From positions 1 through 34,336 of the forward strand of contig CAYOPN010000027.1 in assembly GCA_964405835.1 (NCBI GenBank): DNA of 34,336 nucleotides. The letters run 5' to 3'. Made by a program: the position numbers and the translations under genes. Of this stretch, positions 1 to 7,560 are shown piece by piece (position 1 is the stretch's first letter; each line of letters starts with the position of its first letter). The notes under the pieces were generated by a model, which saw nothing but the letters and a program-made list of their open reading frames with translations, ran no database searches and was not told where the DNA came from. The DNA comes from JAJVIP01 sp964405835. Lineage in GTDB: Bacteria > Elusimicrobiota > Elusimicrobia > F11.

Positions 1-49
1 ACAGCTACGGCTTTATTTCAGTTGGACTTTCTCCACGGTCTGGCCGCTG

Positions 50-353
50 GTTAGGCGGCCAACTACTCAAAAACATTTGAAAACTTCGGATCCATTCTGA
101 GGATCGGATAATAAATTGCATGCAGCGCCCTATTAACTCCACGAAGATCTGCGGAAACTTTTCCTTTGATATCAGCAGGCAATGGTCTCCTACTTCGAGC
201 CTGCTCACTAAGAATGACACTATAAGGTGCTGCTTGTAAGAAGTTCATGCATTGTGTGCGGAAAAAAGCATAACCCGAAACATAAAGGGCTAAAGAAATG
301 AGCAGTGCGTAGAAATATTTTGATTGAAACACCCGCCCTCCTAGCCGCCTAAC
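50..353. repeat. Inverted repeat flanking a single small gene; integron-cassette-like boundaries
   Basis: GTTAGGCGGC at 50-59 and its exact complement GCCGCCTAAC at 344-353 enclose the small minus-strand gene at 63-332. Read on the minus strand, the layout is GTTAGGC (fits the GTTRRRY core of integron attC/attI sites), a short leader with a strong Shine-Dalgarno, the gene, its stop codon, then GCCTAAC (fits RYYYAAC) eight bases or so later. That order is the normal layout of an integron gene cassette. After GCCTAAC the minus strand reads CAGCGGC and, near the window edge, GCCGTAGCTG, which can partly pair; the last two minus-strand bases are GT, so the second core would lie just outside. A compact hairpin also forms here (GGCCGC 42-47 with GCGGCC 55-60). 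No integrase gene is in the window and no good attC is seen above 353. It could instead be a MITE-like unit. Confidence 0.45.
63..332 (-). CDS. Small membrane-anchored protein of unknown function (possible cassette-borne gene)
   Basis: I do not recognise this 89-residue protein. It begins MFQSKYFYALLISLALYV, one hydrophobic helix near the N terminus (about residues 7-24) that could be a signal anchor. A mostly basic soluble tail of about 60 residues follows, containing one cysteine. The start is a GTG at 330-332, chosen because AGGAGG lies four bases upstream (minus-strand reading of 337-342), the strongest ribosome-binding site in this part of the window. The TAG stop is followed almost at once by GCCTAAC and a GC-rich hairpin. 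The gene sits alone between a 10-bp inverted repeat and shares no operon with the PilZ gene, so it may be a mobile cassette. The membrane location is inferred from hydrophobicity only. Confidence 0.6.
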   Translation of the reverse strand: MFQSKYFYALLISLALYVSGYAFFRTQCMNFLQAAPYSVILSEQARSRRPLPADIKGKVSADLRGVNRALHAIYYPILRMDPKFSNVFE

Positions 354-573
354 AGATCTTATGCGTCAATTTTGACATGCGAGTAGGATGATACGATCTT
401 GAATGATATTCAACGGGGTTTTTTAAAAGTCACTGACAATCAAATAGAAGCGGAATTGGTCAAAATGATATTAGGCGAAAATGCAGCATATCCGAGGGGT
501 TTTGAAAAATGATATGCGGCTGTCATTGACCGGATCGGAGAACAGGATTGAGCGTAAGCGAGACCGAGTCGAA

Positions 574-981
574 CTAGCGGGTTTTGTGGCGGCGCTCGGA
601 CTTTGGCAGGGAGCCTTTGACGGTGGTCCAGGAATTGTCGCCGCCGATAATGCCGTGCCAGACGTCAATCGCGACACCGCATTCAAAATATTTTCCGAAA
701 GCCCGTTCGCGGACCCAAGCCACACGGCCGAAACAACGCATCTGGTCGGATGTGTTCGGGAAAGCCACTTCGATTTCCATCCCGGCCTGAAGGCCCGCAT
801 CAAACTCCAGCCGCATTCCGTGCCGGCCCACGTCAAAGGCGGTCGCCGGACCAACTTTTCCGGTCTCCGGAACGCGCAACACGACGCTTTCTTTGGATTC
901 AAAACGCTGTTCCAGACGGCGGTCGCCGATTGGATTGATGATGTAGAACCGCGTTAGCTTGCGTTGGGTCGCTGGTCGCAT
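574..981 (-). CDS. PilZ-domain protein (probable cyclic-di-GMP receptor)
   Basis: A 135-residue soluble protein that is almost all PilZ domain. PilZ domains bind c-di-GMP through an RxxxR motif and a [DN]xSxxG motif. Here R22-LEQ-R26 and D50-VGRH-G55 match, with Gly in place of the usual Ser. A typical beta-barrel pattern of alternating residues follows (MRLEF, MEIEVAF, CFGRVAWV, FECGVAI). The ATG at 981 was chosen. An extension to a TTG at 1071 is open, but it lacks a ribosome-binding site and would overlap the divergent cytochrome gene. A TTG at 987 with a G-rich Shine-Dalgarno is a realistic alternative. It is divergent from the heme-barrel gene with 84 bases between them, so c-di-GMP sensing might relate to surface or electron-transfer control, but only proximity supports that. 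Confidence 0.75.
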   Translation of the reverse strand: MRPATQRKLTRFYIINPIGDRRLEQRFESKESVVLRVPETGKVGPATAFDVGRHGMRLEFDAGLQAGMEIEVAFPNTSDQMRCFGRVAWVRERAFGKYFECGVAIDVWHGIIGGDNSWTTVKGSLPKSERRHKTR

Positions 982-1052
982 GAACAAAGCATGCCGCCCC
1001 CCTCTTCGGATTTCAACCTTAAAATTAGCGTCGAATTTTCGCGATTTATCGC

Positions 1053-1058
1053 TATACT
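1053..1058 (+). promoter_or_regulatory. Extended AT-rich -10 element; predicted leaderless promoter of the heme-barrel gene
   Basis: TATACT lies exactly seven bases before the ATG at 1066, and there is no Shine-Dalgarno in between. A transcript starting at the usual distance from this -10 box would begin at or next to the A of the start codon, giving a leaderless mRNA. No good -35 box is visible. The same spacing (TATACA, seven bases, ATG) occurs before the XRE gene at 18230. Confidence 0.4.
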
Positions 1059-1065
1059 TCGTTTT

Positions 1066-2199
1066 ATGCAACGTCAGCCAAAGTCCACTTCCATCTGGTT
1101 TTTCGCGGCATTTGTTCTTTTTTCCGTCGGTGGAATTTCAGAAGAGGCCTTTGCCTACCCCGAATACGCCGCTTACGCCGGCTCCAACTGCATGGCGTGC
1201 CATGTGGGACCGCTCGGAGGATTTGGCCGCAAACCGGTGTCCATGAACGACCCGGGGTACATCAGCGACAAGGTGTCGATGAGCGGCGATTTTCAATTCA
1301 TGATTTTGCAAGACGAGCGCGATCCGGGCGCCAACCGCCTGGTCCTTTTTCCGATGCAGGCGGCGCTCCATATGGCCTTCACGCTAAAACCCACCATCAC
1401 ACTCGCCGGCAGCCTCGACTTCGGCACCGTGCGTGAAATCTACGCGATGCTCCACAACGAAGCGCAAACCATGTACGCCCGCGCGGGTTTCTTCACATTG
1501 CCCTTTGGCCTCATGTTTCCCGACCACACGGCCTTTATTAAGGAAGGACGCGTGAAATCAGGTCCCCGCAATTTTACCGAAGAAGGCACGGGCGCCGGCC
1601 TTTTCAGCGTCCGCTACAAAGACTCGGGCGTCGAAGCCGGGCTCTCCGGAAAACCTTTCTTTTTAAATCTGTCCGTGACGTCGGGCGTCGTGGGACAGGA
1701 GTCCCGCTCGCTTCCGTCGAGCCAATCCGGCAGCAAACGCGCGCTCACACGCCGGGCTGGTTTCATCACCAAGAATTTTTCGCTGGGCGCATCGATGTAC
1801 AACAACGACAACGAATTGCTGGACCGCCGGATCATGCGTTATGGCGTCTTCGGGTGGGCGCGGGCCGGAAAATTCGTGCTGATCGCCGAACACGACGAGG
1901 GTGAGGACGAGAAATACACGGTGGCAGGGTCCACCCAGATCAATGCGACCTACGCGGAGCTGGTTTACGCAACGCCGTGGTTGTCCAAAAAAGGAAGCAC
2001 CAGCTACGCGAAGCTCCGTTATGAGAGGTTGGACCCGAACCGTTCTTTGGATGATGATTTACTGCAGAGGTGGATTTTGAGCTACCGGCTCATGCCGATG
2101 GATTACATGTCGATCGAAACGTTCTACCGGAAAAATTTGGAACAACCCACCGAAGCCAACAACGACGACATCTACATCCTGACGCACCTGTTCTTCTAG
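1066..2199 (+). CDS. Cyc2-like fused c-type cytochrome/outer-membrane barrel
   Basis: A 377-residue exported protein. Residues 1-30 are a signal peptide ending SEEAFA. The mature protein starts YPEYAAYAGSNCMACHVG with one c-type heme site, C42-MA-CH46, followed by FGR and GY. This resembles the N terminus of Cyc2-type fused cytochrome-porins, which oxidise Fe(II) or otherwise move electrons across the outer membrane. The remaining 310 or so residues alternate like beta strands (for example MYARAGFFTLPFGLMFPDHTAF) and end in phenylalanine (THLFF), as outer-membrane barrels do. The ATG at 1066 was chosen because it begins the signal peptide; the frame is open upstream only to a TTG. Cyc2 members are usually a little longer, so this may be a related single-heme barrel rather than a true Fe(II) oxidase. 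It converges on a cytochrome operon, supporting an electron-transfer role. Confidence 0.65.
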   Translation: MQRQPKSTSIWFFAAFVLFSVGGISEEAFAYPEYAAYAGSNCMACHVGPLGGFGRKPVSMNDPGYISDKVSMSGDFQFMILQDERDPGANRLVLFPMQAALHMAFTLKPTITLAGSLDFGTVREIYAMLHNEAQTMYARAGFFTLPFGLMFPDHTAFIKEGRVKSGPRNFTEEGTGAGLFSVRYKDSGVEAGLSGKPFFLNLSVTSGVVGQESRSLPSSQSGSKRALTRRAGFITKNFSLGASMYNNDNELLDRRIMRYGVFGWARAGKFVLIAEHDEGEDEKYTVAGSTQINATYAELVYATPWLSKKGSTSYAKLRYERLDPNRSLDDDLLQRWILSYRLMPMDYMSIETFYRKNLEQPTEANNDDIYILTHLFF

Positions 2200-2636
2200 T
2201 TTCTCAACGCCCCGTCCGTAATCCAGGTCTCTATCCGTTCGATGTCCGACGACGTTAGCATCGCCGCGTATTGCGGCATCCGCGCGCCGTTCCCCCCAAC
2301 CCCCGAATGCGTCCCGTACAGTTTGTTCATGAGATAACTGGTTTCAGGATCACCCGGATTCACCAATTTCATAGCGGTCGCCTGGACGCTATTGCGGTTG
2401 ACCAGTTGCGCGTAGGTGGCGTCATAACTGCTCATGTCGAGATTGCCGGCCGGATTGGCGCGGTTGTCATGGCAGCCGGACGTGCCGCAGCTAAGACGGA
2501 AAACGTCGGATTGGATGGTGGAGAGCGTGGCAGGTCCGGTGCCGCCCCCGGTGGCCACAACGGCTTCCCTTTTTTCTTTGGTGCAAGCGGCCAGGCTCAA
2601 TAAGCAGAGCGCGGCGATCAGGGCACTTTGACGCAT
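2196..2636 (-). CDS. Cytochrome c-like lipoprotein with a CX4CH heme motif
   Basis: A 146-residue lipoprotein. The N terminus MRQSALIAALCLLSLAAC has a lipobox with acylation expected at Cys18. The mature part carries C50-GTSG-CH56, a four-residue spacing instead of the usual CXXCH. This variant is seen in some c-type cytochromes and in small planctomycete- and myxobacterial-type heme domains (LSCGTSGCHDNRAN..GNLDMS is a typical setting). A Met-rich tail (MPQYAAM) could supply the distal heme ligand, which is inference. It is the last gene of the cytochrome operon: its start overlaps the end of the HzsA-like gene by 19 bases, with AAAGGA just before the ATG. Its stop shares the tetranucleotide CTAG with the stop of the convergent barrel gene. 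Confidence 0.7.
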   Translation of the reverse strand: MRQSALIAALCLLSLAACTKEKREAVVATGGGTGPATLSTIQSDVFRLSCGTSGCHDNRANPAGNLDMSSYDATYAQLVNRNSVQATAMKLVNPGDPETSYLMNKLYGTHSGVGGNGARMPQYAAMLTSSDIERIETWITDGALRN

Positions 2637-5600
2637 TTTCCTTTGAAGACTTTCTTGGTGCCGTCGCCGAAATTAACGGTCAACTTGTAGAGATAGGTGC
2701 CCACGCCCATTTCCCTTCCGTGACGGTCTTTGCCGTCCCATTCCACTTTGTTCCAGCCGATGGTGATGCCACTATCCGCCGGGCCGGACAATTCACGGAT
2801 TTCTTGTCCGTCAATGCTGTAAATGGAGAGCTCAATTTTGGTCGCGACCGATCCCGTTAATCCGTACACGATGTACGTTTTATCGCGGAACGGATTGGGG
2901 TAGTTGGTGACGCGCACCAAGTCGGTCGGGCCAACGCCCGCGGCCAACCGCACATTCGAGCTCTTGATCCATTCGATGAGTGCAACATATTGCGGGTCAT
3001 CGCGGCCGGTAAAAATGGCGCCGCCCACGTGGGTGAGCCCGCCCATAGACAGAGGCAGTGGTTTGCGAACAGCCAGGCTGGCCTCCGGATTAATATAGTT
3101 GCTCCGCCAGGCGAATTGGTTTGCGCGGTGCTCGTCCAACTCGGCTTGGCTTTCGGCGTCCGGCATGTCCAAATTCATCGCGTTTACTCCGGCGCCGCCC
3201 GTCGAATGGCAAGCGTAGCAGCTGGCTTCGACCATCGGCCAAACATTGGTCGTGAAGCGCGAGACGTCCAAACTACGGAGGTGTGTTCGATCATGGGTAT
3301 CGGTCTGGCGGTACGTGGCGCCCGTGTCGATCCATTTTCGAAGCATAATAATCTCGTCCGCCGTGGACATGGCCGGGTGGTTGACTGAATCCGCAGGGGT
3401 CGGGAAATCGTTTCCGTTCGCGTCTTTCCCCGTCAACCAATGCAGCAATGGGCTTTGAAGAGAATTTTGGGTCTGAACATATGTGCCGGACATCGAATCC
3501 ATATCCATGCCGGCCAACGATTGATACGCCTCGCTCACATCGGCGGGGGTTTCGCGGCCGGTCAAAGAAAGCTGCCGGTTGCGGCCGGCGGCGCCGCCTG
3601 CTTTCGCGCTGTCATGGCAAACCACGCATTTCGCGTTGAAGTAAGGCTGAATGTCCGTTTTGAAATAGAACTGTTTGACTTTCTTGGTGTCCACCTGTTG
3701 AGCGGGGGCTTGCCGGGCCGCGAGCGTTTGTATCTTCGCCGGCTGGCTGTGATTGGCATGGCAACCCACGCAGCGCATGGTTTCGCCGCGCGCCACTTGG
3801 ACCCATGGTTTGTGTTTCACAATGGCCGTGTTATTGCGAATGAGCTGGAATTGGATCGGCGTGTCGGCCGGCACTTCGGCGAAGAAGGAGCCGTCTTCAT
3901 GGATGGGGGCTTCGCCGACAATTTGCGTGGCGATGCCGCGGCGACGGCCCGTGTTGACGCGTCCTTGGGAAAACTGAAGCGCGCGCACAAAACGCACCGT
4001 CAACCCCTCCACACTGGTGATCTGGGGCTGGCCGTCGTTCTGACGTTCGCGAACGTCGCCGCTCGTGAAGAACCCGGTGTTCTGGGTGAGGTCGATGGGT
4101 TTGCCGATAAACGGCGGGGTCGGCTGAACAATGACCGGGACCGCTTCGTCAACGGTGAAACCGGGAACGGCCAAGAGCGGTTGTAGATTAACACCAGTGT
4201 TTCCGGACACGTCGAAGGTGTAAAGTTCAAAATGGCCGTAAACGACCGTCGTGGAAACCGTGCCATTGAATGTATTGGACGTGACCACAACGCCGGTCTG
4301 GGTGGCGCGGCTGACAATGAATTTGTCGTTTAACAACGAACGGGGATACCGGAATGTATAACCGAGCGGCGCCGCGCCTCCCATCCGTCTGCGTTCATTG
4401 TCGCCTTGGATCAAAATATTCGTGGTGGGCGCGCTGCCGGCGTCGCCTTCCAATTTCGGACGGAAGAACCCGACCACCGAGCCGCCGGCATCGTCACGGT
4501 TGCTGCCACGGGCCATCATAAAACCGGGGGTCGTGCCGCTGTAATAAACTTCGGAAGCCTCGTGCAGCGAATTGCCTGCCGGTGAGGTGCCATGTTCACC
4601 ATAAGCACCGAACAAGTTCACGCCGCCTTGCGCTACGTTCGGAACGCAAATGCCGAACAGCGGCATAAAGTTGTGGCCCTGGTGCTCATTATGCTCCCAA
4701 CGCGTGAAGATCGTGACGCCACTTGAGTGCAACCATGGACTTAAATCATGACTGGGATTGAAATCGATTTGGCGAAGGTTGTTGCCGTTCGCATCGGCAA
4801 TGAACAGAGACAAGGTTTGATCTTGGTCGTATTCATCCAAAAAGCCGGAACGGTTCGACACAAACCCAACGCCGCCTTCACCCGAACGCGCGGGCGTGCC
4901 GTCGTTCTGGTAAGGCAAATAGAAAGGTTGGACTTTGTCGCCAGCGCCGTTGGTGATCTGCCGAAGCCCGGTGCCATCGATGCCGACTTCCCAGATCTGC
5001 CACGGTTGCCCGGATTGTTTGCGCGCAAACGCGACCTTCGTTCCATCCAAAGAAACCACGGGGTTCGCCGCGTCCTCATCGGCCGGCAAGTTTGTCAAAT
5101 TGATGTTCTCGGTCACGTTGTTACTGGCGTCGAAACGAATGCGGTGAATGTTGCCCCCGCCCGCCGACCCGGTGAGACTGGTAAAACTTCTGCGGCGATA
5201 GCGGCGGATGCTGGCCACCACCGTGTGCTGCCCACCGGGGGTGTTGTAATAGGAACGCGCCGCTTGTGTCGGCGGCTCCATATCATCTCCGGCCACGCCC
5301 GTCGGAGCCCCCGCTTGGACCCACGTAATCAACGCTTGGATCGTCGGATGACTGAGCGGCAGTTTGATGCCGCCGTGCAGGGTGGTAGAACCGTCACTCA
5401 TCGCAAGGGGCTTTTGAATAATCAAGGAGGTCAACGGATCGCCACCGGTCATATCGGTGGTCTGGATTCCGCGCGTCGCCGCCACAATACCGCCGGCCTT
5501 CGTGTTGGCGCCGTTGTTCATTTGGAAATCTCCGGCCGTCGAGAAATGCTGATTGTTATGGCAAGCGCCGCAGGTGGCCTGCACTTTTTTGTAGAGCGTC

Positions 5601-5674
5601 GGATCAGCGTGCGCTGATATGGCCGGCGCCAGCGCCGAAGCGACAATCAGCAATAAACGAAATTTGCGTTTCAT
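2618..5674 (-). CDS. HzsA-like (hydrazine synthase alpha-related) tetra-heme protein with beta-propeller and FlgD/T9SS-like tail
   Basis: A 1018-residue exported protein with signal peptide MKRKFRLLLIVASALAPAISAHA. In order: heme site CGACH (35-39); a TolB/PD40-type beta-propeller (roughly 150-420, with SLDGTKVAFAR and FVSNRSG); a middle domain with the segment HEDGSFFAEVPADTP leading to CVGCH (635-639); two more heme sites CVVCH (683-687) and CYACH (819-823); and a C-terminal FlgD-Ig-like tail starting at NYPNPFR (about the last 95 residues). This order matches HzsA-related proteins, which are widespread outside anammox bacteria, so hydrazine synthesis is not implied. The ATG at 5674 has GGAGG five bases upstream; an ATG 18 bases earlier lacks one. 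Likely role: secreted, surface-attached electron-transfer protein. It lies in an operon between two other cytochromes. Confidence 0.75.
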   Translation of the reverse strand: MKRKFRLLLIVASALAPAISAHADPTLYKKVQATCGACHNNQHFSTAGDFQMNNGANTKAGGIVAATRGIQTTDMTGGDPLTSLIIQKPLAMSDGSTTLHGGIKLPLSHPTIQALITWVQAGAPTGVAGDDMEPPTQAARSYYNTPGGQHTVVASIRRYRRRSFTSLTGSAGGGNIHRIRFDASNNVTENINLTNLPADEDAANPVVSLDGTKVAFARKQSGQPWQIWEVGIDGTGLRQITNGAGDKVQPFYLPYQNDGTPARSGEGGVGFVSNRSGFLDEYDQDQTLSLFIADANGNNLRQIDFNPSHDLSPWLHSSGVTIFTRWEHNEHQGHNFMPLFGICVPNVAQGGVNLFGAYGEHGTSPAGNSLHEASEVYYSGTTPGFMMARGSNRDDAGGSVVGFFRPKLEGDAGSAPTTNILIQGDNERRRMGGAAPLGYTFRYPRSLLNDKFIVSRATQTGVVVTSNTFNGTVSTTVVYGHFELYTFDVSGNTGVNLQPLLAVPGFTVDEAVPVIVQPTPPFIGKPIDLTQNTGFFTSGDVRERQNDGQPQITSVEGLTVRFVRALQFSQGRVNTGRRRGIATQIVGEAPIHEDGSFFAEVPADTPIQFQLIRNNTAIVKHKPWVQVARGETMRCVGCHANHSQPAKIQTLAARQAPAQQVDTKKVKQFYFKTDIQPYFNAKCVVCHDSAKAGGAAGRNRQLSLTGRETPADVSEAYQSLAGMDMDSMSGTYVQTQNSLQSPLLHWLTGKDANGNDFPTPADSVNHPAMSTADEIIMLRKWIDTGATYRQTDTHDRTHLRSLDVSRFTTNVWPMVEASCYACHSTGGAGVNAMNLDMPDAESQAELDEHRANQFAWRSNYINPEASLAVRKPLPLSMGGLTHVGGAIFTGRDDPQYVALIEWIKSSNVRLAAGVGPTDLVRVTNYPNPFRDKTYIVYGLTGSVATKIELSIYSIDGQEIRELSGPADSGITIGWNKVEWDGKDRHGREMGVGTYLYKLTVNFGDGTKKVFKGKCVKVP

Positions 5675-5688
5675 AAAGGCCTCCGATT

Positions 5689-6429
5689 TCATGGTGTGTA
5701 CACGCAGCGGCCGGTCTTGGTCCCCGTACCGTCCCGAAATTGCACTTTCACCAAATAGAAATAGACCCCGGTAGGAAGCGGCCCGTTTTCCTCATCCCGT
5801 CCGTTCCAGTTGACGCGGTTGGCGCCAACATTGGTCGTACCTGGAAAACGGCGGACTTCCCGCCCACCTTCGGTAAAAATTTTCACTTCGGCGTCCAACG
5901 CATCAGTGGACAAGAAATAAACGATATTGGTGTTGGAACGGAATGGATTGGGATAAGGCTCGGTCCGCACCACGCGCGCGCCGCCATTGGCTCGTGTGGC
6001 ATCCGCAATCCATTCAAAAATTTCCAAGTAGGCCGGGTCCGTGGTGGTGTTCAAAAATTGTTTTCCTCCATCGTTGCCGGGCAGACCGTGCGGAACTCCG
6101 CCGGCGGCGATGGAAAGCGGCTTCAACAAAATTGGGCTCGTGTCAGGTTGGGTTATTTGGACGTAGCGCGCGACTTGTATGAAATTCGCGCGATGCTGAC
6201 CGGCAGTCAGTGTGAAGGTTGAAGAGGCAGCGTTCGAAACGTCCCCATGGCACGCCAAACATGTCATTGGCGTCGGGCCGGGACTCGCATACGTTTGCGT
6301 TATGAGCAGCGGTTCTATTTCAGACATAAATCGGTCGTAGTCCAAAATCCCCTCATCGGACCGGACGGTGAACAGCCATCCCGGGACCGTGAGAACCATC
6401 AAAATTAATAATCGTGCTGCTTGTTTCAT
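5689..6429 (-). CDS. Exported mono-heme cytochrome with FlgD/T9SS-like C-terminal tail
   Basis: A 246-residue protein. The N terminus MKQAARLLILMVLTVPGWLF is a signal peptide or anchor. One c-type heme site, C57-LA-CH61, sits in a short cytochrome-like domain (to about residue 150). From EPYPNPFR (about 157) to the end runs a FlgD-Ig-like tail with NRVNWNGRDEENG and LPTGVYFYLVKV, the form seen in T9SS type A sorting tails. The heme domain resembles the N-terminal heme region of the large downstream protein, so this may be a small paralogue. It is followed by that gene after 14 bases that hold its ribosome-binding site, and preceded by a PorV-like gene with a 54-base gap. No clear Shine-Dalgarno precedes its own ATG. 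Confidence 0.7.
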   Translation of the reverse strand: MKQAARLLILMVLTVPGWLFTVRSDEGILDYDRFMSEIEPLLITQTYASPGPTPMTCLACHGDVSNAASSTFTLTAGQHRANFIQVARYVQITQPDTSPILLKPLSIAAGGVPHGLPGNDGGKQFLNTTTDPAYLEIFEWIADATRANGGARVVRTEPYPNPFRSNTNIVYFLSTDALDAEVKIFTEGGREVRRFPGTTNVGANRVNWNGRDEENGPLPTGVYFYLVKVQFRDGTGTKTGRCVYTP

Positions 6430-6483
6430 GGGCCATAAAGTATGCGTGAAACAAATTTAAAAGACCACGTAAATTCAATTCTT

Positions 6484-7503
6484 TTAGTATTTGGCGGGAG
6501 TGTAATAATCTCCGCCCAAACGATAGCTAAGCGTTCCCCGGGTCGTGTCTCCCAAATCGCTGGTGAGAAACGAAAAATCGAGCAAGAAACTCTTCAGGCG
6601 AAGCCCCATGCCCAGCGTCCAATCGAGTGAGGCGTCCTCTTGACGATTGAACACCTTGCCGCCGCGCAGCGCGATGATCTCGCCAAACGAATATTCGAGG
6701 CCCAAGCGATAATCTTCCAAGGTCATGTCGCTGAGCATGTTCACGTCAAATGCCGTGAGCAGTTTGCCGTTTAAGAGCCGCCATCCGGGCGTATAAGCAA
6801 AACCGGTCTTGATGTTCGGGATATAGGATTCGGTGGCGGTGGCGCGCTGACCCAAATTGTCGATGGTGCCGACGTAGCTCGTGATGCTGGCCACGTTTTG
6901 CACATTGAGACCGTAACGCATGGCGCCGGTCTGGCTCGTATACAAGTAGCCGATGTCGACGGCAGCGCCGTAACCTTGGACCATGCCGAGCAAATCCTTA
7001 TATATAAGCTTCGCGGTGGCGCCGACGGCATGGCGGCTGTCCGGCATGAGCGGGCGGCTGTGCCCAATGAGAAGCGCGTGGTCCATCACACTTTTGGTCG
7101 GATGGTCTGTCGCGGCAAATGCGCCAGTGGTGATAGCGTCCAGGTCAGCTTGGGTTAAAGATTGTGTAATAGGAATATCGGTGACGTAATTGCCCATGTA
7201 GGAAAAGCCCCACATCCCTTTCACGCCGCGGCGGGCATAATTGAGTTGGGCCTCTTTGGCCAACCCGTCGTAGCGGTTGGAGAAACCGGTCGAAACCTCG
7301 TCGGAAGTCATTTGGGTCATGCCGGCCGGGTTCCAATAAACGGCGCTGGCGTCATCGGCAACAGCAACAAAGGCCTCGCCCATGGCATTGGCGCGAGCGC
7401 CTTGGCCGACGGAAAGGAAGTCGCGATTGGCGATATAGGCCGCTTGTCCCAACTGGGCCATGCTCGCGAATAAGATGGTTATAAGTGTTTTTTTCATCAT
7501 CAT
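6484..7503 (-). CDS. PorV/PorQ-family (UPF0164-like) outer-membrane beta-barrel protein
   Basis: A 339-residue protein with signal peptide MMMKKTLITILFASMAQLGQA. The mature N terminus has the family signature: FLSVGQGARANAMGEAFVAV, then ASAVYWNPAGM. The rest alternates like an outer-membrane barrel. PorV in Bacteroidetes is the type IX secretion shuttle that carries tail-bearing cargo to the cell surface; PorV-like proteins also occur in phyla without a recognised complete system. Three ATGs occur in a row; the first (7501-7503) was taken because GAGGGG lies six bases upstream. The frame is open further to 7605, but that part lacks a signal peptide. It heads an operon with two tail-bearing cytochromes, which suggests that it handles them. 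A second member of the family is encoded at 27743-28642. Confidence 0.8.
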   Translation of the reverse strand: MMMKKTLITILFASMAQLGQAAYIANRDFLSVGQGARANAMGEAFVAVADDASAVYWNPAGMTQMTSDEVSTGFSNRYDGLAKEAQLNYARRGVKGMWGFSYMGNYVTDIPITQSLTQADLDAITTGAFAATDHPTKSVMDHALLIGHSRPLMPDSRHAVGATAKLIYKDLLGMVQGYGAAVDIGYLYTSQTGAMRYGLNVQNVASITSYVGTIDNLGQRATATESYIPNIKTGFAYTPGWRLLNGKLLTAFDVNMLSDMTLEDYRLGLEYSFGEIIALRGGKVFNRQEDASLDWTLGMGLRLKSFLLDFSFLTSDLGDTTRGTLSYRLGGDYYTPAKY

Positions 7504-7560
7504 GGGGTACCCCTCGCAACCAACATGCAACGGAATAACCAGTGAGCCCCTCTTGAATTG

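Noticed and set aside
347..476. A complete attC site between 347 and 476
   Set aside because: GCCTAAT at 470-476 is only a six-of-seven core, and the inner pairing (ATTTTGAC with GTCAAAAT) has very unequal spacers of about 3 and 15 bases, unlike real attC sites.
481..957. Open frame of 158 codons on the plus strand
   Set aside because: It is antisense to the PilZ gene, which has recognisable RxxxR and DxxxxG motifs. The plus-strand translation has no domain character.
982..1071. Longer PilZ protein starting from a TTG at 1071
   Set aside because: No ribosome-binding site, a rare start codon, and it would overlap the signal-peptide start of the divergent cytochrome-barrel gene.
2618..5674. 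Anammox metabolism suggested by HzsA similarity
   Set aside because: HzsA-related proteins are widespread in bacteria without anammox. No hzsB, hzsC or hydrazine dehydrogenase gene is in the window.
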